Positions 7,681-17,043 of a DNA stretch of 64,000 bases are shown one piece after another. The stretch covers positions 558,001 to 622,000 of the forward strand of contig NZ_AP018338.1 in the NCBI RefSeq assembly GCF_002356415.1. The letters run 5' to 3'. Under the pieces are notes generated by a model. It searched no databases. It was not told the DNA's origin and saw only the letters and a program-made list of their open reading frames with translations. The position numbers were made by a program, and so were the translations under genes. Numbering within the stretch: position 1 is the first letter of the stretch; each line of letters opens with the position of its first letter. The DNA comes from Streptococcus oralis subsp. tigurinus (GTDB lineage Bacteria > Bacillota > Bacilli > Lactobacillales > Streptococcaceae).

Positions 7681-8060
7681 TGGTTACTTGGATTTTGTGG
7701 GCACTTATACTGGCAATGGTGGCATGGATGGGCTATAACTACCTTCGTATTCGTCGTGCGGCTAAGATTGTGGACAATGCAGAATTTGAAGCCTTGATTC
7801 GGAAAGGGCAATTGATTGATGTCCGTGAACCAGCAGAATTTCACAGAAAACATATCCTCGGAGCTCGCAATATTCCTTCAAATCAGTTGAAGTCAAGCCT
7901 TGCAGCCCTTCGCAAGGATAAACCTGTCCTTCTCTACGAAAACCAACGTGGACAACGAGTGACCAATGCAGCACTTTATCTGAAAAAACAAGGTTTTTCT
8001 GAGATTTATATCCTTTCTTATGGATTGGATTCTTGGAAAGGGAAAGTGAAAACGAGCTAA
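7680..8060 (+). CDS. Membrane-anchored rhodanese-like protein lacking the catalytic Cys
   Basis: A 126-residue protein with one N-terminal membrane helix (about 3-22) and a rhodanese fold (about 30-124; LIDVREPAEF is the typical entry motif). The active-site loop, normally a Cys followed by four residues and Arg, here reads YENQRGQR, with Glu in the Cys position. It therefore should not transfer sulfur and may be a binding or regulatory domain. The ATG overlaps the yqgQ stop codon, and translation is probably coupled. It may be the last gene of that two-gene unit. Confidence 0.85.
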   Translation: MVTWILWALILAMVAWMGYNYLRIRRAAKIVDNAEFEALIRKGQLIDVREPAEFHRKHILGARNIPSNQLKSSLAALRKDKPVLLYENQRGQRVTNAALYLKKQGFSEIYILSYGLDSWKGKVKTS

Positions 8061-8146
8061 CATTCTATTAAAAACTGTCGAATGATAGATAAAGCTAGCA
8101 TTTTAAGGTATCATCATTTATATTAAATTTAAGGAGATTTTATAAT

Positions 8147-8380
8147 ATGAATTCACAACAAAAGAAAAAACCTTCACTTATTTTAGGTATCTTATCTATC
8201 GTCCTTGGTTTGCTATCTCCGATAGTGGGTCTGATTTTGGGGATCATAGGATTGGTCTTGGCTTTTTCGTACCAAAAAGAATCTGGACTAGACTATAAAA
8301 CAGAAAAGATTCTCAATATCGTAGGACTTGTAGTTTCTGTCCTTAACTGGATTGCAGCCATCGCATTAGTTTTTAGATAA
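8147..8380 (+). CDS. Small DUF4190-like membrane protein
   Basis: A 77-residue protein with two or three hydrophobic helices (about 11-40 and 55-76) rich in Gly and Ile, and a short polar linker (YQKESGLDYKTEK). The glycine-rich first helix pair resembles DUF4190 proteins. AAGGAG eleven bases before the ATG supports the start. No function can be assigned. It is followed by a strong bidirectional terminator. Confidence 0.72.
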   Translation: MNSQQKKKPSLILGILSIVLGLLSPIVGLILGIIGLVLAFSYQKESGLDYKTEKILNIVGLVVSVLNWIAAIALVFR

Positions 8381-8388
8381 GTAAAAAC

Positions 8389-8417
8389 AAAAAAAGCTTT
8401 AAATTTAAAGCTTTTTT
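8389..8417. terminator. Bidirectional terminator
   Basis: AAAAAGCTTTAAA / TTTAAAGCTTTTT type hairpin with A- and T-runs on both sides, between converging genes. Confidence 0.85.
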
Positions 8418-8420
8418 CTT

Positions 8421-9146
8421 TTATCCACTTTTCTCTAAGTAGTTTTTAATGATTTCCAATTCCTCTGGATTCAAGGGACGGAATTGCCCTTCTACTAGTT
8501 CTAGGTCTAATGTAAAATCACCGAATTGGACGCGTTTTAGGGCAGTCACCTTGACACCAACTGATAGAAACATCTTCTTGACTTGATGAAATTTGCCCTC
8601 AGAGATGGTGATGGAGGCACGGCTCTCTGTTGGGCTTGCGGACAGAATGTCTAGTTTTGCAGGTTTACAAGTAGTCCCATCTAAAAAGACAATCCCATCT
8701 TTGAATTTTTGGATATGTTCTGGTGTGAGCAGTCCGTTGACCACCACTTGATAGGATTTATCGACATGGTACTGGGGATGAAGGAGCTGAAAACCAAGAG
8801 GTCCATTGTCTGTCAGAAGGAGCAGTCCCGTCGTGTCACGGTCTAATCTGCCGACAGCATAGAGCTGGTCAGACTGGATGTCAGGTGGAAGGAGGTCCAT
8901 GACGGTTGGTAGGTCCTTATCCTGACTGGCTGTCACCACTCTACCTGGTTTATGAAGCATGAGGTAGGTGTGCTTGTATCCTTGAATCTGCCGTCCTTGA
9001 AAAACTAGTTTCTGCAATCCAGTATCGACATTTTGAGCGAGGGAGTTGGCTGGACAATCATCTACTAGGATTTCTTTTTTCAGGAGTGCCTGTTTCATAG
9101 CCTTGCGACTGATCATTTCTTGGGCTAATAATCTATCTAAACGCAT
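8421..9146 (-). CDS. rsuA: RsuA-family rRNA pseudouridine synthase
   Basis: Converts a uridine of small-subunit rRNA to pseudouridine. The 241-residue protein has an N-terminal S4 RNA-binding domain (about 1-55, MRLDRLLAQ) and the RsuA/RluB catalytic domain with the motif GRLDRDTTGLLLLT, whose second Asp is the catalytic residue. FHQVKKMF near residue 197 is also conserved. The RsuA versus RluB choice rests on length and the short N-terminus; position 516 of 16S rRNA is the family's usual target. No ribosome site is visible; an extended -10-like TGATAAGAT ends eight bases before the start codon. Confidence 0.88.
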   Translation of the reverse strand: MRLDRLLAQEMISRKAMKQALLKKEILVDDCPANSLAQNVDTGLQKLVFQGRQIQGYKHTYLMLHKPGRVVTASQDKDLPTVMDLLPPDIQSDQLYAVGRLDRDTTGLLLLTDNGPLGFQLLHPQYHVDKSYQVVVNGLLTPEHIQKFKDGIVFLDGTTCKPAKLDILSASPTESRASITISEGKFHQVKKMFLSVGVKVTALKRVQFGDFTLDLELVEGQFRPLNPEELEIIKNYLEKSG

Positions 9147-9255
9147 ACCAGCTTATCTTATCATAAGTCTCTGACTTTGAAAAGAGTTGCCTTGACTAGA
9201 AAAGTAGAGTGAAAACATTTACACTTAGCTGAACTGTGATTTTTGAATGAGACTG

Positions 9256-9264
9256 TGGTATAAT
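9256..9264 (+). promoter_or_regulatory. Extended -10 promoter of typA
   Basis: TGGTATAAT, about 40 bases before the start codon; no clear -35. Confidence 0.75.
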
Positions 9265-9305
9265 TGTTCAGTTAGAAATAAAAATTTAAAATATTAGAGG
9301 AAATC

Positions 9306-11147
9306 ATGACAAAATTAAGAGAAGATATCCGTAACATTGCGATTATCGCCCACGTTGACCACGGTAAAACAACCCTCGTTGACGAATTATTGAAACAATC
9401 TGAAACTCTTGATGCACGTACTGAATTGGCAGAGCGTGCTATGGACTCAAACGATATCGAAAAAGAGCGTGGAATTACCATCCTTGCTAAGAATACAGCC
9501 GTTGCTTACAATGGAACTCGTATCAACATCATGGACACACCAGGACACGCGGACTTCGGTGGAGAAGTTGAGCGTATCATGAAAATGGTTGACGGTGTTG
9601 TATTGGTCGTAGATGCCTACGAAGGAACCATGCCACAAACTCGTTTCGTATTGAAAAAAGCCTTGGAACAAGATCTTGTTCCAATCGTGGTTGTAAATAA
9701 AATCGACAAACCATCAGCTCGCCCAGCAGAAGTAGTAGACGAAGTGTTGGAACTCTTCATTGAGCTTGGTGCAGATGATGACCAGCTTGATTTCCCAGTT
9801 GTTTATGCTTCAGCGATAAACGGAACATCTTCATTGTCAGATGATCCAGCTGATCAAGAAAAAACAATGGCACCAATCTTTGATACCATTATCGATCATA
9901 TCCCAGCTCCAGTAGACAACTCAGATGAGCCTTTGCAGTTCCAAGTGTCACTTTTGGACTACAATGACTTCGTAGGTCGTATTGGTATCGGACGTGTCTT
10001 CCGTGGTAGTGTGAAGGTTGGGGACCAAGTTACCCTTTCTAAACTAGACGGCACAACGAAAAACTTCCGTGTTACAAAACTTTTTGGTTTCTTTGGTTTG
10101 GAGCGTCGTGAAATCCAAGAAGCAAAAGCAGGTGACTTGATTGCCGTATCCGGTATGGAAGATATCTTTGTTGGTGAAACCATTACTCCAACAGATGCCG
10201 TTGAACCTCTTCCAATCCTACACATTGATGAGCCAACGCTTCAAATGACCTTCTTGGTAAACAATTCACCATTTGCAGGTCGTGAAGGAAAATGGGTAAC
10301 CTCTCGTAAGGTGGAAGAACGCTTGCAAGCAGAACTGCAAACAGACGTATCCCTTCGTGTTGACCCAACGGACTCACCAGATAAATGGACTGTTTCAGGA
10401 CGTGGAGAGTTGCACTTGTCAATCCTTATCGAAACCATGCGTCGTGAGGGGTATGAACTTCAAGTATCTCGTCCAGAAGTTATCGTAAAAGAGATTGATG
10501 GCGTTAAGTGCGAACCATTTGAACGTGTCCAAATCGACACACCAGAAGAATACCAAGGTTCTGTCATCCAAAGCCTTTCAGAACGTAAAGGTGAAATGCT
10601 AGATATGGTGGCTACAGGAAATGGACAGACTCGTTTGGTCTTCTTGGTTCCTGCCCGTGGTTTGATTGGTTACTCTACTGAGTTCTTATCTATGACTCGC
10701 GGTTATGGAATTATGAACCATACCTTTGATCAATACCTGCCAGTGATTCCTGGTGAAATTGGTGGTCGCCATCGTGGTGCCCTTGTATCAATTGATGCTG
10801 GTAAGGCTACAACATACTCTATCATGTCTATTGAAGAACGCGGAACGATCTTTGTCAACCCAGGTACTGAGGTTTATGAAGGAATGATCATTGGTGAAAA
10901 CTCTCGTGAAAACGACTTGACAGTTAACATCACTAAGGCGAAACAAATGACCAACGTCCGTTCAGCTACCAAGGACCAAACAGCTGTTATCAAGACACCT
11001 CGTATCTTGACCCTGGAAGAATCTTTGGAATTCTTGAATGATGATGAATACATGGAAGTAACACCAGAGTCCATCCGTCTGCGTAAGCAAATCCTCAACA
11101 AGGCAGAGCGTGAGAAAGCCAACAAAAAGAAAAAATCAGCTGAGTAA
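9306..11147 (+). CDS. typA: Ribosome-associated GTPase TypA/BipA
   Basis: Translational GTPase of the EF-G superfamily that acts on the ribosome in large-subunit assembly and stress adaptation. The 613-residue length is standard. G motifs are intact: AHVDHGKT at 15-22, ERGITI at 54-59, DTPGH at 77-81, and NKID near 131-134. The central domains and the BipA-specific C-terminal domain follow, ending in a lysine-rich tail. GAGG upstream supports the start. Codon choice is strongly biased, as expected for a highly expressed gene. It is followed closely by the DUF3165 gene and may be cotranscribed with it. Confidence 0.98.
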   Translation: MTKLREDIRNIAIIAHVDHGKTTLVDELLKQSETLDARTELAERAMDSNDIEKERGITILAKNTAVAYNGTRINIMDTPGHADFGGEVERIMKMVDGVVLVVDAYEGTMPQTRFVLKKALEQDLVPIVVVNKIDKPSARPAEVVDEVLELFIELGADDDQLDFPVVYASAINGTSSLSDDPADQEKTMAPIFDTIIDHIPAPVDNSDEPLQFQVSLLDYNDFVGRIGIGRVFRGSVKVGDQVTLSKLDGTTKNFRVTKLFGFFGLERREIQEAKAGDLIAVSGMEDIFVGETITPTDAVEPLPILHIDEPTLQMTFLVNNSPFAGREGKWVTSRKVEERLQAELQTDVSLRVDPTDSPDKWTVSGRGELHLSILIETMRREGYELQVSRPEVIVKEIDGVKCEPFERVQIDTPEEYQGSVIQSLSERKGEMLDMVATGNGQTRLVFLVPARGLIGYSTEFLSMTRGYGIMNHTFDQYLPVIPGEIGGRHRGALVSIDAGKATTYSIMSIEERGTIFVNPGTEVYEGMIIGENSRENDLTVNITKAKQMTNVRSATKDQTAVIKTPRILTLEESLEFLNDDEYMEVTPESIRLRKQILNKAEREKANKKKKSAE

Positions 11148-11167
11148 CAGCTAGGAAAGAGATAAAG

Positions 11168-11422
11168 ATGGTCTATTTAATCATAGGGATACTCTTATTA
11201 CTACTCTATGTATTTGCGACACCCCAAAGTATCAAAGGAACAGTCAACATCGTTATCTTGGTCTTTGTAGTTGTTGCACTCTTGATTTTGCTGATGTTGT
11301 CCATCTTGCAAATCTTCCAATTACCGACAGAATTCTTTGTCACAATCGCCATGCTTGCCCTTGCCTACTTTAGCTTGAGAGATATTACACTCATGCCTGT
11401 AAAAAAGGGTAAAAGAAGATAA
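11168..11422 (+). CDS. DUF3165 small membrane protein
   Basis: An 84-residue protein of three hydrophobic helices with a basic tail (KKGKRR). It matches the streptococcal DUF3165 pattern. GGAAAGAG lies at ribosome-site distance, 20 bases after the typA stop, so it is probably read through from typA. Function unknown. Confidence 0.8.
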   Translation: MVYLIIGILLLLLYVFATPQSIKGTVNIVILVFVVVALLILLMLSILQIFQLPTEFFVTIAMLALAYFSLRDITLMPVKKGKRR

Positions 11423-11426
11423 ATAG

Positions 11427-11450
11427 AAAGAGAGCTGCGGCTCTCTTTTT
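11427..11450 (+). terminator. Terminator after DUF3165
   Basis: AAAGAGAGC / GCTCTCTTT stem with tetraloop TGCG and a T-run. Confidence 0.9.
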
Positions 11451-11469
11451 CGATTTAAAATAAGATTTT

Positions 11470-11609
11470 TAAGACTTTCCTTAGGTGATTACGGACGGTA
11501 GCGACTTTCTTCGAAATTCCATACCTAAACTTTGAGCCTATAGTCTCAAAGTTTCCGAATGCCTGAAATCTATTGTTTTCAGGCATTTTTATCACAACGG
11601 AAAGTCTAA
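11470..11609. mobile_element. MITE-like 140-bp element with terminal inverted repeats
   Basis: The left end (11471-11489, starting AAGACTTTCC) and the right end (11591-11609) are imperfect inverted repeats of about 19 bases. Inside are two perfect hairpins: AAACTTTGAG / CTCAAAGTTT near 11525-11552, and AATGCCTGAAA / TTTCAGGCATT near 11558-11587, the latter followed by a T-run. There is no coding capacity. It could be a non-autonomous mobile repeat or a three-way-junction RNA. It is not a recognisable BOX, RUP or SPRITE element. The 11423-11853 gap contains this element, the palindromic operator region and no gene that I can support. Confidence 0.55.
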
Positions 11610-11721
11610 GATTCCGTTTCTTGCAAAAAGGAATAAACCTAAAAATATTTTGTTCAAGTGAGTTTTTTTCCACATTTTAAGAGCTCTATATTGTTATAGA
11701 AGTTTAAAAAGTTAGTCCAAA

Positions 11722-11739
11722 AAAATATAATTATATTTT
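11722..11739. repeat. 18-bp perfect AT palindrome
   Basis: AAAATATAATTATATTTT. It may be a protein-binding site or simply AT-rich sequence; it is 12 bases upstream of the -35 of the next gene. Confidence 0.4.
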
Positions 11740-11750
11740 GCTAAAATCTA

Positions 11751-11779
11751 TTGACAATTTATCATAATGGTGATAAATT
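11751..11779 (+). promoter_or_regulatory. Promoter and operator of the bacteriocin-type ABC genes
   Basis: TTGACA (11751-11756), 17-base spacer, TAAATT (11774-11779). The spacer and the first half of the -10 are filled by a perfect palindrome, ATTTATCA-TAATGG-TGATAAAT (11757-11778). A repressor bound there would block RNA polymerase. A second inverted repeat (GATTTCA / TGAAATC, 11796-11814) lies in the leader. Confidence 0.75.
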
Positions 11780-11853
11780 TGCGATAATAGAAACCGATTT
11801 CATACTCTGAAATCTTACCTCCTGAAATCAATTTTCACCACAAGGAGTCTACT

Positions 11854-13875
11854 ATGAAGAAACTATTCATATTATTATCAACTTTTTTTCTCAGCTTCTT
11901 CCTTGCTTGGATTATTGTCCTACGTGCGCCACAATATTTATATGCAAGCTATGATTCCGTTTCTTTGCTTCGTGTCAAAAAAGATACTCAGGAACCGACG
12001 CGTGAGGTATTTGAACAGGAATTGGAGAAGTTTGTAAACTCAGAACAGAGTTTAATAGCTAGAAGAATCGTAGAGCCGAGTAAGGATGGGACGACTCACT
12101 TTACTTATGCAACTTATGGTAAGGGAACATTACCAAAAGAATTCCAAGAAGCTAGCCAAGAAAGTCGTGAACGTAGTGATCCACTAAATAGTTATCTCAT
12201 TTTATCAGGCTCCTTGACGAAAGAAAAGCTAGCCGATAAATTAGGAGATTTGGGTTATAAAGCAATTCCTGACCGAAAGACACCGCCCTATACTCTTGCT
12301 TTTAGAATGTTACTAATTCCCCTTATTTTAATTAGTTTAGCGATATTTGGCTTATCTTTCTTTGCTCTGGTGATTATTACTCGGATTAAGGAAATGAGAG
12401 CAGCAGGTATAAAACTCTTTTCTGGTCAGACTCTCTTATCCATCATGGGGCATTCTTTATCTACTGATATCAAATGGCTCCTTCTATCAGCCCTCCTTTC
12501 CTTCCTAGGTGGGGGAGTCGTTCTTTTTAGTCAAGGTTTGTTTTATCCTATCTTGTTAGCTACCTATGGTTTTGGGATTAGTTTCTATCTGTTGTTTTTA
12601 TTGGCGATTTCAATTTTACTAATGCTTCTTTATCTAATGAGTTTGAGTTACAAAGCATTAGTTCCTGTTATTAAGGGAAGATTACCCCTTAAACGCTTGA
12701 TGACTTTAACCCTATTGTGTCAGTTAGTAGCTGTTTTTACAGTAGGCTACGCTGTTAAGACAGGTTTGACGTCTTACCAACGATTGAAAGAACTTGAAAT
12801 TTCAAAACAAGCATGGAAGGATAGAGCAGACTATTACCAGATTTCTTTTGGCTTAGGTGATAGAGTAAAAGATACAGAAAATCAGAGCAAGTGGTATGCC
12901 TTTGCCAAGGAAGCAATCGAAGAAGAACAGGCTCTATTTGTAAAAGATAATCTCATTCATTTTGCAAATCCTCAAGGAAAAAATGAAAAAGGGGAAACAC
13001 TGGATACCTATAGTCCAGATGCTAATGTTCTCTATGTCAGTCCAAGTTATTTGGACAAGGAAAATGTGTCTGTCAATAATGAGACTAGACAGAAACTAGC
13101 TCATCTTCAAAAAGGGGAATTTGGACTCTTATTACCAGAATCTCTTCGTTCACAGGAAGCAGAACTTAAGAAAGTTTTTGAAGAAAGTTTGAACTACTAC
13201 GGAAAATCAAGCGAGGACCAAGACGCTCCTTTAGAGTATGAAATGAGAGCGATTGTTAGCTATCTTCCAACAGGAGAAAAGCGGTTTGTTTATAATAACG
13301 GTGAAAGTCCAGTATCCGTCCAGTACTTAACCGATCCGATTTTAGTTGTGTTCACTCCTACATCTACAGGTGATAGTTTCATTTCAAAATCTGTTTGGTC
13401 TATTAATGCTGGAAATCGACTCTTTATCAAAGGATATGAGAGTGGACTAGCTCTCTTGAAGGAAGCTGGAATTTATGAGCAAGTATCCTATCTTAAAGAA
13501 GGAAGAAGTGTTTATCTAACTCGTTATAATGAAGTGCAAACTGAAACAGCAACTTTCATCTTAGGAGCTATTGTGGGGATAGCCAGTTCCTTGTTACTCT
13601 TTTATTCTGTCAATCTTCTATATTTCGAGCAATTCCGTCGAGATATCTTGATTAAACGAATTTCAGGTTTACGATTTTTTGAAACGCATGCTCAGTATAT
13701 GGTTAGTCAATTTGCCAGTTTTGTATTTGGTGCTAGTCTCTTTATTTTACGCAGCAGAGACTGGGTAATTGGCTTGCTCACTTTATTAGTCTTTCTAGTT
13801 AGTGCAGTTCTGACGCTTTACCGTCAAGCGCAGAAAGAATCTCGTGTTTCTATGACAATTATGAAAGGAAAATAG
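11854..13875 (+). CDS. Bacteriocin-associated integral membrane protein (DUF1430-type)
   Basis: A 673-residue membrane protein with an N-terminal helix (about 5-25), a large extracellular domain (about 40-145), a four-helix block (about 150-310), a second large extracellular domain (about 315-560), and three C-terminal helices. This layout fits MacB/FtsX-like permeases of the 'bacteriocin-associated integral membrane' family, usually found next to lactococcin-972-type peptide genes. It should form an exporter or immunity complex with the ATPase downstream, whose start is one base after this stop. No bacteriocin gene is present in the window. CAAGGAG eleven bases upstream supports the start. 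Confidence 0.82.
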   Translation: MKKLFILLSTFFLSFFLAWIIVLRAPQYLYASYDSVSLLRVKKDTQEPTREVFEQELEKFVNSEQSLIARRIVEPSKDGTTHFTYATYGKGTLPKEFQEASQESRERSDPLNSYLILSGSLTKEKLADKLGDLGYKAIPDRKTPPYTLAFRMLLIPLILISLAIFGLSFFALVIITRIKEMRAAGIKLFSGQTLLSIMGHSLSTDIKWLLLSALLSFLGGGVVLFSQGLFYPILLATYGFGISFYLLFLLAISILLMLLYLMSLSYKALVPVIKGRLPLKRLMTLTLLCQLVAVFTVGYAVKTGLTSYQRLKELEISKQAWKDRADYYQISFGLGDRVKDTENQSKWYAFAKEAIEEEQALFVKDNLIHFANPQGKNEKGETLDTYSPDANVLYVSPSYLDKENVSVNNETRQKLAHLQKGEFGLLLPESLRSQEAELKKVFEESLNYYGKSSEDQDAPLEYEMRAIVSYLPTGEKRFVYNNGESPVSVQYLTDPILVVFTPTSTGDSFISKSVWSINAGNRLFIKGYESGLALLKEAGIYEQVSYLKEGRSVYLTRYNEVQTETATFILGAIVGIASSLLLFYSVNLLYFEQFRRDILIKRISGLRFFETHAQYMVSQFASFVFGASLFILRSRDWVIGLLTLLVFLVSAVLTLYRQAQKESRVSMTIMKGK

Positions 13876-13876
13876 G

Positions 13877-14518
13877 ATGATTGAACTAAAGAATATATCT
13901 AAAAAATTTGGAAGCCGTCAGCTATTTTCAGATACTAATCTTCATTTTGAAGGTGGGAAAATTTATGCCTTAATCGGTACAAGTGGCTGTGGTAAGACAA
14001 CACTCTTGAATATGATTGGACGATTAGAGCCATATGACAAAGGGCAAATCATCTATGATGGCACCTCTCTTAAAGACATTAAGCCCTCTGTTTTCTTTAG
14101 AGATTACTTGGGATATTTATTTCAAGATTTTGGCTTAATTGAAAGCCAAACGGTTAAAGAGAATCTCAATCTGGGTTTAGTTGGTAAAAAGTTGAAAGAA
14201 AAAGAGAAAATCTCTTTGATGAAACAAGCTCTAAACCGTGTAAACCTATCCTATTTGGACTTAAAGCAACCTATATTTGAGTTATCAGGAGGAGAAGCAC
14301 AACGTGTTGCACTAGCGAAGATAATTTTAAAGGATCCACCTTTGATTCTCGCAGATGAACCAACCGCTTCCTTAGACCCCAAAAACTCTGAGGAATTACT
14401 TTCTATCCTAGAATCTTTAAAAAATCCGAATCGAACTATTATTATTGCGACCCACAATCCTCTGATTTGGGAACAAGTGGACCAAGTTATTCGAGTTACC
14501 GATTTATCACATAGATGA
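13877..14518 (+). CDS. ABC transporter ATP-binding protein, bacteriocin-export type
   Basis: A 213-residue ATPase of the LolD/MacB group. Walker A GTSGCGKTT is at 34-42, the signature LSGGEAQRVALAK near 135-147, and Walker B LILADEPTASLD follows. It is translationally coupled to the preceding membrane protein and is its obvious partner. The pair resembles the 'bacteriocin export ABC transporter, lactococcin 972 group'. The operon ends at the hairpin at 14546. Confidence 0.87.
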   Translation: MIELKNISKKFGSRQLFSDTNLHFEGGKIYALIGTSGCGKTTLLNMIGRLEPYDKGQIIYDGTSLKDIKPSVFFRDYLGYLFQDFGLIESQTVKENLNLGLVGKKLKEKEKISLMKQALNRVNLSYLDLKQPIFELSGGEAQRVALAKIILKDPPLILADEPTASLDPKNSEELLSILESLKNPNRTIIIATHNPLIWEQVDQVIRVTDLSHR

Positions 14519-14545
14519 TAAAAGAATATTAAGTTAGAAGAAAGA

Positions 14546-14573
14546 GCCACAAATACACTTTGTGGCTTTTTTA
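14546..14573 (+). terminator. Terminator of the bacteriocin-type ABC operon
   Basis: GCCACAAA / TTTGTGGC stem, five-base loop, T-run. Confidence 0.9.
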
Positions 14574-14585
14574 TTTCCATAAAAA

Positions 14586-14594
14586 TGGTAAAAT
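14586..14594 (+). promoter_or_regulatory. Extended -10 promoter of murD
   Basis: TGGTAAAAT, 27 bases before the start codon. Confidence 0.7.
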
Positions 14595-14621
14595 AGTAGA
14601 AGTAGAAATGGAGTTTGAGAC

Positions 14622-15974
14622 ATGAAAGTAATCGATCAATTTAAAAATAAGAAAGTACTTGTTTTAGGTTTGGCTAAGTCTGGTGAGTCTGCGGCCCGTT
14701 TGTTGGACAAGCTAGGAGCTATTGTGACAGTAAATGACGGCAAGCCTTTTGAGGAAAATCCTGCTGCTCAAAGCTTGCTGGAAGAGGGAATCAAGGTTGT
14801 CACTGGTGGGCATCCTTTGGAACTCTTGGATGAAGATTTCGCTCTGATGGTGAAAAATCCAGGTATCCCGTATAGAAATCCCATGATTGAAAAGGCATTG
14901 GCAAAGGGGATTCCAGTCCTGACTGAGGTGGAATTGGCTTATTTAATCTCAGAAGCGCCAATTATCGGTATCACTGGTTCAAATGGGAAAACAACCACAA
15001 CGACGATGATTGGGGAAGTTTTAACTGCTGCCGGCCAACATGGTCTTTTGTCAGGAAATATCGGCTATCCTGCTAGTCAAGTGGCTCAAACAGCGACAGA
15101 CAAGGACACGCTCGTCATGGAACTTTCTTCTTTCCAACTGATGGGTGTCCAAGAATTCCATCCTGAGATTGCGGTTATTACCAACCTCATGCCAACTCAT
15201 ATCGACTATCATGGTTCTTTTGAGGAGTATGTGGCAGCTAAGTGGAATATTCAGAACAAGATGACAGCAGCTGATTTCCTTGTCTTGAACTTTAACCAAG
15301 ACTTGGCAAAAGAATTGGCTACCAAAACACAAGCTACTGTTGTACCATTTTCAACACAGGAAAAGGTTGATGGAGCTTATTTGGAAGATGGTCAACTCTA
15401 CTTCCGTGGAGAAGTGGTCATGGCAGCTAGTGAAATCGGTGTTCCAGGTAGCCACAATGTAGAAAATGCACTTGCGACTATTGCTGTAGCCAAGCTCCGT
15501 GGTGTGGATAACCAAACCATCAAGGAAACTCTTTCAGCCTTTGGTGGTGTCAAACACCGTCTCCAATTTGTGGATGAAATTCAGGGTGTCAAATTCTATA
15601 ACGATAGCAAATCAACCAATATCTTAGCGACTCAAAAAGCCTTGTCAGGATTTGACAACAGTAAGGTTATCTTAATTGCAGGTGGTTTGGACCGTGGAAA
15701 TGAGTTTGACGAATTGGTGCCAGATATCACAGGCCTCAAGCAGATGGTTATCCTCGGTCAATCTGCAGAACGTGTCAAACGGGCAGCGGATAAGGCTGGT
15801 GTGGCTTATGTAGATGCGACAGATATTGCTGATGCGACCCACAAGGCCTATGAGCTAGCGACTCAAGGAGATGTGGTTCTTCTCAGCCCTGCCAATGCTA
15901 GCTGGGATATGTATGCTAACTTTGAAGTACGTGGCGACCTCTTTATCGACACAGTAGCGGAGTTAAAGGAATAA
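14622..15974 (+). CDS. murD: UDP-N-acetylmuramoyl-L-alanine:D-glutamate ligase
   Basis: Cytoplasmic step of peptidoglycan synthesis: adds D-glutamate to UDP-MurNAc-L-Ala with ATP. The 450-residue length is standard. The N-terminal Rossmann-like domain, the ATP loop GSNGKTTTT at 119-127, the central ligase domain and the C-terminal domain ([15 protein letters not shown] near 345-360) are all present. A GGAG nine bases before the ATG supports the start. It begins the murD-murG-divIB cluster, with one base between murD and murG. Confidence 0.98.
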   Translation: MKVIDQFKNKKVLVLGLAKSGESAARLLDKLGAIVTVNDGKPFEENPAAQSLLEEGIKVVTGGHPLELLDEDFALMVKNPGIPYRNPMIEKALAKGIPVLTEVELAYLISEAPIIGITGSNGKTTTTTMIGEVLTAAGQHGLLSGNIGYPASQVAQTATDKDTLVMELSSFQLMGVQEFHPEIAVITNLMPTHIDYHGSFEEYVAAKWNIQNKMTAADFLVLNFNQDLAKELATKTQATVVPFSTQEKVDGAYLEDGQLYFRGEVVMAASEIGVPGSHNVENALATIAVAKLRGVDNQTIKETLSAFGGVKHRLQFVDEIQGVKFYNDSKSTNILATQKALSGFDNSKVILIAGGLDRGNEFDELVPDITGLKQMVILGQSAERVKRAADKAGVAYVDATDIADATHKAYELATQGDVVLLSPANASWDMYANFEVRGDLFIDTVAELKE

Positions 15975-15975
15975 T

Positions 15976-17034
15976 ATGAAAAAAATTGTCTTTACAGGTG
16001 GGGGGACGGTTGGACATGTCACCCTCAATCTTTTGTTAATGCCTAAGTTCATCGAAGACGGCTGGGAAGTTCATTATATCGGTGATAAACACGGAATCGA
16101 ACACCAAGAAATCCTCAAGTCAGGTTTGAATGTGACCTTCCATTCTATTGCAACTGGGAAGTTGCGTCGCTATTTCTCTTGGCAAAATATGCTGGATGTC
16201 TTCAAAGTTGGTTGGGGAATTGTCCAATCCCTCTTTATCATGTTACGACTGCGTCCACAGGCTCTTTTTTCTAAGGGAGGATTTGTCTCAGTACCGCCGG
16301 TTATAGCTGCGCGTGTGTCAGGAGTACCTGTCTTTATTCACGAATCAGACCTATCTATGGGTTTGGCCAATAAAATTGCCTATAAATTTGCGACCAAGAT
16401 GTATTCAACATTTGAGCAGGCTGCTGGTCTCGAAAAAGTCGAGCATGTGGGAGCAGTGACCAAGGTTTCGGACCAAAAAACTCCTGAACCAGATGAATTG
16501 GTGGATATCCAAACCCACTTTGATCTTAAATTGCCAACCGTATTATTTGTCGGAGGTTCTGCAGGAGCTCGTGTATTTAACCAATTGGTGACAGACCATA
16601 AAAAAGAGTTGACAGAGCGCTACAATATTATCAATTTAACTGGAGATTCAAACCTCAATGAGTTGAGTCAAAATCTCTTTCGTGTTGATTATGTGACCGA
16701 TCTCTATCAACCCTTGATGGAGATGGCAGATGTGGTAGTGACGCGTGGTGGTGCCAATACGATTTTTGAACTCTTGGCCATGGCGAAACTCCATCTCATT
16801 GTTCCTCTTGGACGTGAGGCGAGCCGAGGAGATCAGATTGAAAATGCTGCCTATTTTGTTAAAAAGGGCTATGCAGCAGAACTCCAAGAGACAGAATTGA
16901 CCTTGGAAAGCTTGGAGGAGAAAGTCAGTCACCTGCTTAGTCACAAGGATCAGTACCAAGCCAACATGAAGGCATCAACTGAATTGAAATCTCTTGCGGA
17001 TTTTTACGATCTACTAAGAAAAGACCTATCATAA
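15976..17034 (+). CDS. murG: UDP-GlcNAc:lipid I N-acetylglucosaminyltransferase
   Basis: Makes lipid II from lipid I at the inner face of the membrane. The protein has 352 residues and a GT-B fold. The glycine-rich loop GGGTVGH is at 8-14 (streptococcal form of the usual GGTGGH), and [12 protein letters not shown] near 190 and [10 protein letters not shown] near 255 are the donor-binding signatures. It is translated one base after murD and ten bases before divIB. Confidence 0.98.
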   Translation: MKKIVFTGGGTVGHVTLNLLLMPKFIEDGWEVHYIGDKHGIEHQEILKSGLNVTFHSIATGKLRRYFSWQNMLDVFKVGWGIVQSLFIMLRLRPQALFSKGGFVSVPPVIAARVSGVPVFIHESDLSMGLANKIAYKFATKMYSTFEQAAGLEKVEHVGAVTKVSDQKTPEPDELVDIQTHFDLKLPTVLFVGGSAGARVFNQLVTDHKKELTERYNIINLTGDSNLNELSQNLFRVDYVTDLYQPLMEMADVVVTRGGANTIFELLAMAKLHLIVPLGREASRGDQIENAAYFVKKGYAAELQETELTLESLEEKVSHLLSHKDQYQANMKASTELKSLADFYDLLRKDLS

Positions 17035-17043
17035 GGAATATCA

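Noticed and set aside
11470-11609. BOX or RUP element of pneumococcus
   Set aside because: The end sequences do not match what I remember of boxA/boxC or the RUP ends; a database comparison would decide.
11455-11673. 72-codon minus-strand frame over the MITE-like element
   Set aside because: It is spanned by the inverted repeats and has no SD; the element is noncoding.
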